The notes under the pieces: model-generated
The model's database searches: none
Told to the model about the DNA's origin: nothing
Seen by the model: only the letters and a program-made list of their open reading frames with translations
In this document: positions 31,801 through 43,154 of the stretch, piece by piece
How positions within the stretch are numbered: the stretch's first letter is position 1
Layout: every line of letters begins with the position of its first letter
Position numbers and translations under genes: made by a program
Source: Hemicordylus capensis
Taxonomy: Eukaryota > Chordata > Lepidosauria > Squamata > Cordylidae
DNA: 64,000 bases
NCBI RefSeq assembly: GCF_027244095.1
Contig: NC_069658.1
Coordinates: forward strand, 265,988,687 to 266,052,686
Reading direction: 5' to 3'

Positions 31801-34800
31801 AAATTGTATGCCTTCTCTCTCCAATGGGCAAAATTTCTAGAGTTTTCTTCTCCATGGGAAAAAATAGTTTATGTAGAAGGCAATAGCTCCGGACTTATCC
31901 TATTCTTATATTTGTCCCAAACATGTAATAAACTAATTCTAATTGTATGGGATTTTGTGTCATTATCTTTCCTTTTTATATTAGTCCATAAATACTTATG
32001 TAACCCTTTTGGAAGTTCAAACCCTTCCATAGCCATCATTGAACTATATGGTTCTCTGATCCAGTCCAAAATCCATGTCAAGCAACTGGCGCTGCTTACA
32101 GTTTTCAAACTATTTGTTGTGTCCTCATTGTATAAAGTGTTTTGCAGAGTGGCATAATGAAAATAAAATAGCGTCCCCACCCCACAGAGCTTACAGTCTA
32201 AATTTGGACAAGGTGAGAGTCACAGGGTAGGGAGGAAAGGAAGACTCTTATTGCATCAATGTAGGATCTTGCTATGCAGTAACTGTTGCTGTGTCACTAA
32301 TGGGCCAGTGTGAATGGAATGCTAGCTATTTTCCAGCAGCTCTTCAAGTCCTTTGTATGGTCAACCTTTTAATGGAAAGGGTGAATCCAGGTGGGATACT
32401 CCATAGCATTTTTATGCAGCATGACATTATGAAATATATTTGCCACTGTGTGTTTAAATAGAGAGTTAGACTAAGACTGGGGAGACCCGAGTCCAGCCAT
32501 GACACTCACTGGGTGACTCTGGGCCAGGCACTTCTCTTTCAGCCTAACCTACCTCACAGGGTTGTTGTGAGGCGAAACATAACCATGTACATCGCTCAGG
32601 GGTCCTTGGAAGAAGAGCGGGATATAAAAAATAAAATAAGTTTTTAAAAAGTACTGTTACTCATCCTGAGTCCTTGGATCAGGGTGGGATAAAGATTGAA
32701 AGAAATAACGCCCTTAGAGAAAGCTCAAGCAATTACGTTTTTTCTGATTGTCACGGTAGAGGACTTCCAGCTCACTGCAGCCAGGAGCCTTCTCAAAGTG
32801 GTGGTGAAACGATACTGGAGTGAGCCCACCTTCATGACAGCGTTGGACACGTATCAGGATGAGCTCCCAAATGAACAGGAGTCTCCAGGTAAATGTATCT
32901 GGTGGGAGCCCCATGTTAGTGCTGGTATGAAACTCCCTCATCCTCCATGTTCACTGATTGTGGCTGAAAGGGGGAGATGAGTTTTGAGGTAATTTCAAGA
33001 AGAGCCTATGAAACTACCTCGAAAATCCTGAAGCACCAGGGACGGAGAAGTCGATGTCTCATCAGGAGGCTTGACACGTAGGGCTTCTGTCCCAAATCTC
33101 CTTCAGAAGAGAGTGTGTGCATTCACACACCAGCCAAACTTACCTCGAAGTCCCTTTGAGATTTTTGGACCCACTCCACATACAGATCGGGTTTTGTGAT
33201 GTGAATTCTAGCTTATCTCGATGTATGTCTGGGTTTTTAAAATGCTGGTTTTAAGCTACTTTTTCTGAAAACGGAGGAGCAGATGGGAGAGGCACTGATG
33301 TAGGATCATTAGCATGATAAGAGGCATGCTCTCTTTACAAATGCAGATCTATTTCTGCAGGGTGCTTTCGCGCTCTCCCATTGGCTAGATGGAAAACACT
33401 GACACCTGCCATGTGGACTTGTAAACCGAGAGCAGAGGGGAGGGGCTGCTTCCCTCAATGCTGTGAGTGTACTTCGAAGTGGCTTCACTCAACGTTTACC
33501 CCGAAGCCGAGTGTGAATAAATCCCAGTAGGTGTATTACTGCTTGACAAGTTGCGTTTTTGTGGGCAGCAGTGGCAGCAGCAATGAGAAGCATTGCTCCT
33601 GTTTGTGGTGGGCAGCTCTCTAAAAATGCGCCTGGGAATGCACCATTCCCCACAACCAAAAATGCACCTGGGAATATGATGCCCATTTGTGGGGATCAAA
33701 AAGGCTTCCCCCAGGAGTCTACTGCCCTGAAGTGCAGCGTTTTTAAAGCATGGTTGCTGCTGCTGCCTAAACAGACACAATTTTTGTTAAGCAAGAATGC
33801 ATCTGTTCGTAAGTGCCCCCCTCCCCCTGGTCCTTCCCTGGGCCTCAGAAAATTCAGGGTGGTTTTGTTGAGTCCTCATGAAGCTGTGTGGTTTCTTCCT
33901 ACCTCCTGAACCTTTTTGAACCCTGCCCAGAATCAATATCTTCACCAAAGATATATTTGGGTCAGTGCTACTGCTACTCTATGAACTTTAAAAAACCCAT
34001 CAGGATTTAACAACTGCAGTCTCTAGCCAGTATCTGTAGAACGCTGGGAAATGTAGATATCACCGGATGATATAAACAGCGAGAGCAGACATTTTCCTTG
34101 GCTGTGATTATGCATGGAGCATGCAGCAGAAATAAGGACATTTTTATAAGTGACCCTAGGTACATTTTCACTCATGAATCTTAAATATTCTTTGATCCTC
34201 TCCTTTGCTGTCTGTCTTGGTCCTTTATCGTGGTTTCATGTGCAACAATGGCCCAATACTTCCTTTTCTCATCGAGATGAATTAAAATTTGCACTGTCCA
34301 TAAATTATTCTGGCCTTCTTGACATACCTACTACCAGTTTAAAATGCTCAGAATCCATTTGGGGGAGCAAAAACTTGCAAAGCAGCCAGTCCTAACTGGA
34401 ATTGATGTATGCACCATTTGCTGTGACTTAAACCTGTTTGTCACCTGTTTGGGAGGAGAGGTGGTCTTGTGGTAGCAAGTATGACTTGTCCCCTTAGCTA
34501 AGCAGGGTCTGCCCTGGTTGCATCTGAAAGGGAGACTTGATGTGTGAGCACTGTAAGATATTCCCCTCAGGGGATGGGGCCGCTCTGGGAAGAGCATCTA
34601 GGCTCCAAGTTCCCTCCCTGGCATCTCCAAGATGGGGCTGAGAGAGATTCCTGCCTGCAACCTTGGAGAAGCCGCTGGCAGTCTGTGAAGACAATACTGA
34701 GCTAGATGGACCAATGGTCTGACTCAGTATGTGGCAGCTTCCTATGTTCCTGTGTTCCTATGTCACTCACCAACAGCCAATTTGTGGGTTCTGTCTGTTT

Positions 34801-37800
34801 TTCCTCTATTTAGATCTGATGTGTTTGTTACTAGGCAGAAATATAGTTAACCTGGTGCATGATATCAGTACTGACTTGTCGAGCTTTAATTGGCCTGGAA
34901 ACAGGGAGATAAGTTCCTGTTACAAAGCTGGGACTTTGGGGTTTTGAAGAAGCAGGACCAGTATCTGGCTAGGCTATGGATCAGGGTGGTGGAGGTTGTC
35001 ATTCAACTACAGTTGCCTGCTCAGTGGTGGGGGAGCGGTTGGTTTGTTGGTTTCTTCTTTCTATTTTTTTTCTATCCAATGCCTGCTTGAGGACACATTT
35101 TTAGTTATTTGTTTTATTTTGGAATGTATGCCCCTGCCTACTTTTCAAGGAACTCAGGGCAGGTATTCCACATGAGCAAGGTCTTTCCAATCATACAAAC
35201 TGAATTGCCCAGGAGTTATCCAATTTAGCTCCTCAGATCAGTGTTCCCTCTCTAACGGATTCCCAGATGTTGTTGACTACAACTCCCAGAATCCCCAGCT
35301 GCAGTGGCTTTTGCTTAGGGATTATGGGAGTTGTAGTCAAGAACATCTGGGAATCCCTGTTACAGGGAACACTGCCCCAGATGCTGTTGGATTGCGGCTC
35401 CCTCCTCCCCTATCACAATTGCCTATGGCTATTGGACTGCAGTAGAAAACAGGAGAGGCAGATCAGCATCTTGTCTAAAGTCGATTTAACATTTGCTTTA
35501 TTTAGCTAGCTAGCATATTTTTATACCGCCCTGTCAACCTGCGTCTCTGGGTGGTTTACAGTCAAAAACATCCAAATATCAAATCAGTTAAACAATTAAA
35601 ATCATTCACATTAAAATAATTTTAAAAACCCTACTGAACATTAGAACTGAACTGAAGCAGCAGATGTTTTAAGACTCCTATGTGAAGATGCCCTAAGTGC
35701 ATTTAGTCCTCCAAGTGGTCTCTACTAGTCCATAAACACTTATGACCAGTGTTCCCCCTAACAGGGATGGCCAGATGTTGTTCACTACAACTCCCAGCAT
35801 CCCCAGCTGCAGTGGCCTGTGGCTGGGGATTTTGGGAGTTGAAGTCAGCAACATCTGGGAATCCCTGTTAGAGGGAACCCTGCTCATGACATAATAAATG
35901 ATTTGTCTTTTTTTTTGGTGCCACGGGACTCTTTGTTTTTGCAAAATCAGACACCTGGAAGTCTCCTGCTTTTTGTATAGTGTATACATGCTGCTAATGC
36001 ACTAGATTTGGCATCCCTGCCAAATGCAGGCTTTAGATTGGAAGCCAGTTTCATTTCAGTCCATTGAAGCCAATTCCATTTCAACACAGCCCATTTAAAA
36101 ACCTTGTATGTGAAAATGCCCTTTGTGTCTCGTGTGTGTGTAGATAGTTTGTTTTGTTTCAGAGGCAGAACCAGGTACAGCATCTCTGCCTTCCCCACAG
36201 GCAATGTAATTGACTTATTCTTTCATTTGCAGAAGTCAAGCAGTGCACCAGCCGCAAGAAAGGGGTCATAGTCTCATCCCAACTGATTGAAACCGCAATA
36301 CATGCCTGTGAGGAGCACTTGAGCAGCTTGAGGCACCAAGACATTGACAGAGACTTTGGATCTCCCCTGCTAATGACAAAGTCACACTGGGAAAAATTTC
36401 TAAGTGGCTACCACCAGGTAGTCCAGTAAGTATAGAGGACCTGCAAGATGGCACCACAAAGCCACCAGTTTCTGAAGCAGAAGGCCAACATTGTGTAACT
36501 GAAATGTTATGCAAGTTGACCATATTACCATTCATTTGCATAATGTGTACACACAGTTTGGTTGAGCAATATGTGTGTGTTTCCTTTTCTGGACAAAAAA
36601 ATCGGAAAAGGCAATTTGGTGCCCTTAAGGTATGACATTAGATACTAATTTTGTAGCTTGTTCCTGGCAAAGAGGACACATCAGGCAGGACTGAAACACA
36701 AACCTGGTATCATTTATCTTCTCTGCAGCCACATTTCCCCCCTTTCCCCATCTTTCTCTTTGCTCCCCCTCCCCTTCTCCCTCTGAGCATCCTAGGAAAA
36801 GTGATCATGAGAGCCCCCTACAGAAACTGTAAAAGGACAAACTTCTACATAATAGAATTTAGGGAACTTCATTATTAAGGGAATATGCTGCACCAATCAG
36901 GATACAGTTGGATACATCAAGGAAGAGGGACCGGACAATGAGGGAAGACGGGGAATAGTGCAGGAAAACCTCCCCCCTTTCTGGCTATCAGAAGCCTCAG
37001 CCAGATCAGGGCTGGCTTTTCCTAGACATTTAGTAGATACTATCTGTACACTTTCAGAGTTTCATTTCCTCCATAATTATGAGAGTCGGAAACATGGCTA
37101 TATTTCAACAAAAAGAAAAATCTCTAATGTTAATTTGCTGTATTTCCAAATGCGAGGTTTTTAGAAGCTATATACCCAAATTATGCATGAAGAAATACAC
37201 ATCTCTTTGAAAAAAGTATGTTCTGTAAATTAGGCAGCTTTGCTTTTATTTACAAGTTTAAGTTAGTTTTTGCTTTCCCTTTTTTCCTTTCAAAATCTGA
37301 AATTGGAAACATTTGAAATATTCTTTTTTTATCATGAACTGTGCAGAAAACAGCTGGGTTTTCAGTATTTTGTGAAATACTGGGGAGAAATAAGTACTGA
37401 ACAGACAGACAATAGGAATTTGGAGACCATGGAGAGAGCAAAGAGCCTGCTGCTGGGCGCTTTCCAGACTAGCTTCTCATTAGCAGCAAAATGCCTCCGT
37501 TCGGGCAAGTCGCATTCCAAACGTAAGCAGCCGGGGGAGCAGTCTCGCAGCAGCTAACAACCCAACAAAGCTGCAATTTTTCCATGCTGGATATATAACG
37601 TCCTAGCTCCATTTTGCAGCAATTTGATTTGAAACAAGGCATTGGAAATGTGAACGGCGCCCTGCTGTCCTTGTAGGGACTGTAGTGTTAGGATGCAGGA
37701 AGTGTGGAAGCACACTTTTGAGATCCGTCCTGACCCTGTTGTCGGGTTTAGTCTGGAAAGTGCCCTGGGAAGTCTAACCACTGGGCAGTTCTGTCCAGAT

Positions 37801-40800
37801 GCTCTGTAGCAGGGACGGCCAACCTGACACTCTCCAGCTGCTGTTGGGCTACAGTTCGCAGTATTCTCAGCCGCAATAAATTTCACCTGGGGATTATGGG
37901 AGTTGTGGTCTTGTGGTAGCAAGCATGACTTGTCCCCTAAAGCTAAGCAGGGTCTGCCCTGGTTGCATATGAATGGGAGACTAGAAGTGTGAGCACTGTA
38001 AGAAATTCCCCTCAGGGGATAGAGCCGCTCTGGGAAGAGCATCTAGGCTCCAAGTTCCTTACCTGGCATCTCCAAGATAGGGCTGAGAGAGATTCCTGCC
38101 TGCAACCTTGGAGAAGCCACTGCCAGTCTGTGTAGACAATACTGAGCAAGATGGACCTATGGTCTGACTCAGTACATGGCAGTTTCCTATGTTCCTATAT
38201 TCCTAACAGCTGTAGAGTCTCAGGTTGGTCACCCCTGCTCTGTAGGAACTGAGGGTCAAACTAGCTGCGAAGTTTAACATGTCTCTGAATCTTGGGCTTG
38301 GAATTTTCCATGACTTGTTTTCAACCAAATGCAGCTCTGGGGACCCCAATTCGGGATTGGGACTAATGGATGGGGTGGGACCATGGGTGGGGTGCACACA
38401 ACTTTGGCTGTGCCCCCACCATGCTATTTTCCTAATTAAAATTGCCCTCACCAAAGCTGCTAATTGTATACACGTGCAGCTTTGGAGACCACTTTCTTCA
38501 GCCTTTGGCTGAAATATGACAGGGAAAACTCCAAGCATGGAATTCAGACATGCTAAATATCCTGCCTAATTTGACCCTGAGAGTTTAGCTGAAAATGCCC
38601 ACATATTTTTAGTTGTTTCCCTCTGCAGCTGCAAGTTCTGGAAGCTTGTTCTCCATAAAATGTTAATGCTCAGATTTTCAGAATGTATCATTAGTCCTCT
38701 TGACCTGAAACAGCATTCCCTCTCTCCGAAAGCTATAGCTAGCCCTGATTATAAAGTTTGTGCCTAGAGTGGTTGTTTGCTCAAACTCAGCTGGGTAACG
38801 GGGGCAGAAGGCTGGTGGGGCATTACTCCAAGTGTTTGTGATTGCAGCGAGGGGGCACAGATGGTGCAGACAGGGGCCCATGTTGAGCGGTGTGAAGACA
38901 TGCTGTACCGGCTAGCAAAGGTTGTTCCACAGTTGGACATGGAAGGTGACAGGAACATTTGGATTGTAAAGCCAGGAGCCAAGTCCCGGGGAAGAGGTAA
39001 GAAAAGTGGGACAGCACTGTGGGTGTGTGGTTCTCTTGATATATAGAATAACATCTGAAGAGCTTGTTGTTCATATAGGGTTTGTGTCTTGTTCATATTG
39101 TGTATTGCCTGTTTTGCCCTTAGGTGGCTCATTATTAAAAAAATGCCTACAGTGTACTAAGATGCAACATACCTCCTTGCCGCTCCGTTGTTTCCATGAC
39201 CGGAAGTGCCATGCGAGCGCGCATGCACACGTTACATGCGTGTGATATGCTTGCGCATGTGCACACATGGCACCGCTGGTCACAGAAACAACGGGGCGGC
39301 AAGGAAGTATGCTGCCACCCCACCGGACCATTTGTTCTCAGAGCTCTGGAGGGGGAAGCACGGGGTGGGGGAGTGAGTGAGTGAGTGAGTGTGTGTGTGT
39401 GTGTAAGTGAGTGCACCCTCCCCTGTCCTTAAAGCCACCCTCGCCCCACCATTGGCTCGAAGGGAGCCAGTTCTGTGCACCTCCCTAGCTATAGGTCCCC
39501 TCCAGTCTCTGAGGCAGGATGCCTCTAAATACCAGTTGCAGGGGAGCAACAGCAGGAGGTTATTTGCACTTGGCTTCAGGCTTCAGGGTGAATATTGAGT
39601 GAAGCCACTTCAAACTACACTCATGGTATTGAGGGAAGCAGCCCCTCCCCTCTGCTCTTGGGTTTTGTTTTTGCAAGTACACATGGCAGGTGTCAGTGTT
39701 TTCCTTCCTAGCCAATGGGAGTGGGGAGAGTTTTCAGAAAAAGTAGCTTAAAGCCAGCATTTTAAAAATCTGGAAATACCTTGAGATAAGCTAGAATCTG
39801 CATCAAAAAGCCCGGCTTGTGTGTGGAGTGGGTCCAAGGATCTCGAATGGACTTCAGGGTAAGTTTGGCTAGTGTGTGAACGCACACACACTCTCCCGAA
39901 GGAGATTCGGGGCAGAAGCCCTGTGTATTAGAGAGATCATGCCCTCATCTCTTGCCTGGGGACTTCTCAGAGGCATCTGGTGGGCCACTCTGTGAAACAG
40001 GATGCTGGACTGGATAAGTCTTGGGCCTGATCCAGCAGGGCTTTTTTTATGTTCTTAACTGATTGTCAGGAAATTTAGGACCAACACAAGGAAGTACTTT
40101 ATCACACAACACATAATAAACAAATATTGTTTATTTGTAAACCACCTTGAGACATTTGTATGAGGAGGTATATACATGTAATAAATGAATGAATGAATGA
40201 ATGAATGAATGAATGAATGGAATTCTCTACCCCAGGATGTGATGATGGCTTTAGGTAGGGCTTAGATGAATCTCTAACATGTTTATCAACGGCTACTAGT
40301 CCTGATAGCTATATGCGACTTCCAGGTTCAGAGGTAGGATGATTCCGAATACCAGTTGCAGGGGAGCAACTGCAAGAGAGGGGCATGTCTTCGTCTCTTG
40401 CCTGTGGGCTTCCCAGAGGTATCTGGTGAGCCACTGGGGGAAACAGACTGCTAGACTAGTTAGGCGTGTTGGGCCTGATCCATCAAGGCTGCTCATTAGG
40501 GATGTGCACAAACCGAACACCGGGTGGTTCGAAGAGTTGGAAGGCGGATGGGTGGGATAACTTTAAGGATGCGGGAGGGTGCGGCTACCCTCCTGCCCCA
40601 GCCGCGTTTGCCCCACTGGCGCTTACTGGAAAACTGGTCCAGCGGTGCGGCAGTGTACTTCCCTGCCACCACGTCTGCTTCTCGGACTGGAAGTGACCGG
40701 AAGTAGTACATGCGCACATGTCACGCTTGCTTATGTGCACGTTTGGCACACGATGTGTGCATGCACTACCTCTGATCACTTCCGTTCCGTGGAGCGGACG

Positions 40801-43103
40801 GGGCGGCAGGGATGTACACTGCTGCCCTGCCGGACCAGTTTTCCAGTAAGCGCCAGCGGGGGAAACGTGGTGGTGAGGGGGGTAACTTTAAGGGTGGGGG
40901 ACGGTGCACTTACCTTCCCCCTCCACCACATTTCCCCTGCTGGCGCTTGCTGGAAAACTGTTCCAGCAAGGCAGCAGCGTACCTCCCTGCTGCCCTGTCT
41001 GCCTCTTTGAACCAGCCCCAGCCGGCTCCATGCACATCCCTAGCTCTTATGAGGCAGACTTGGGCCGAATAGGTGAAGCATGAAGAGTCCTTCAGCCTGC
41101 ACTGCTGCCCCACCAGTTTACACATTTGATAGGAACCAGTTAGGGCTGAAGGCGCAATCGACATGACTTGCTTCCCCCAGTGAATGCAGTGAGAGCGTCC
41201 TTGTGCGTGAGGAAAAGAGCAGATTGACTGTGACCATTAACTTTCATGGATTCCAGGCTATTTCAATAGACGTATTAAATGGCCTGGAAAATGGATAGAT
41301 TTTTGTATAATGGAGGAGAAACAGTTGACCTAATAAAGCCAAAAGATCAACAAAACTGCAAGAGATATATTGCCCTCTGGGCAATATATGTAAAACCCTG
41401 ATTGGGTTGTGCAGTCATCTTATGTTTGTGGTCCTAAGGGGGACTCCCAGTTCTGACTTCTTCAAATATTGCATCTCTCTTGCTTAGGTTCAGTGAATTA
41501 ACTGTTTCTTCTCCACTGTGTATAAGTGTAGTATATTTCAAAGCCATCTGAAATAAAGCTGCAAAGCCTTTGGAAGCTCATGCCATGATAAATTTATCTT
41601 CAAGATGCCACAGACCTTGTGAAAAATTTTATGTATGTATTTATTATGATGCTGCAACAGACTAATACAGTTAATCTTCTGCAATTCATTCCTCATGGGG
41701 AAAAAGATATGATTATTTTCACTAAGATGCTTCCCGCCTTCCTGTGGTATACTGTTATGCCCAGCTGTGTGTGTGAGAGAGAGAGCGCCAGGCAGACAGA
41801 CACAGCAACCTGGTCCTTTAGTAATAGAGAGATGACAGAGTTTGATGGAAGAACTGCAGATATCGAGAAGGAAGGACTGCCTAACACAGCCAAATCTGTG
41901 ATGGACCAGAAAATGTTATGCAGAAAATGGGTTCTGAGGAAAGTTTTAAAACAAGAAAAGTTTGCTCACTGTATAGAAATGCTGGCTATGCCAGGCACAG
42001 ATGGAGACTTCATCTGTGTTTGAATAGTTGATGATGAATTGTCTGTTTCTGTGAGCCACTGTGCTCACACCTCTACTAAAGCTCAGTGGTGAGCCTGTTG
42101 GTCAAGAACAGGGATTCTCAACGTTGAGTCCCCAGATGTTATTGGACTTCAACTCCCATAATCCCCAGCCCCAGTGGTCTTTGGTTGGGATTATGGGAGT
42201 TGAAGTCCAAAAACATCTGGGGACCCAACATTGAGAATCCCTGGTCAAGAATAACCCACCAGTGTAGGCCAAGTTCTGCCTTACCAAATTCCCAGGCCAT
42301 CTGGTTACTCCAGGCAGGGGCATAGCTATAATTGAGCAGATGGGTTCAAATAGCCCAGGCCTCCTAGCTCCTGAGTGCCCTCCAGATCCACACCTCCCTG
42401 TTTTCTTCATTATGTCCCTCATTCCAAGGGGCCTCCGGGGAGAGGGGTGAACACAGACCCCCCCCTCCTAGCTACTCCCCTGACTCCAGGGCTCCTAAAC
42501 CTGGTGTTACATAGTTGCCACCCTTACTATGAGCAGAGCTATGCATAGAGGAGGATGCGGAACTCAACATTCTTCTCATTTTGAGTAGAGCTGAGTTACC
42601 AGTAGCACAAGTGCACACTTTGGGCTCTAAGGTGGGGAATAGTGTATGTTGCAGCCTCCAAAACCTCTGTTGTGGAAGAACCTGTATCTAGCTTGGCCTC
42701 TGCAGAAAGGGCTTGTGAGCATTTGGCTTTTCTCTGAACTGCTCTGAGCACAGAGATTGGGTGGGACAGGTGTGTCTTGCTTATGGCCATGAGCAAGCCT
42801 TTTCTAACAGGCATCCTGTGCATGGACCGCTTGGAGGAGATCGTGAAACTAGTGGACTGCGACCCCATGATTGTCAAGGATGGCAAGTGGGTGGTGCAGA
42901 AATATATCGAGACGCCCCTCCTGATATTTGGCACCAAGTTTGATCTGCGCCAGTGGTTCCTGGTGACTGACTGGAACCCACTCACCATTTGGTTCTACCG
43001 ACACAGCTACATCCGCTTCTCTACGCAGCCTTTTTCCCTCCGCAACCTAGACACGTGAGTTCTGCATTTCTCACACCCTCCTTTTATGGAATCAGGTTTA
43101 TAT

Positions 43104-43154
<51 letters not shown>

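Noticed and set aside
34496-34537. A functional 5S rRNA gene
   Set aside because: Only the promoter half matches, the first part is absent, and the sequence continues into a SINE tail found in other copies.
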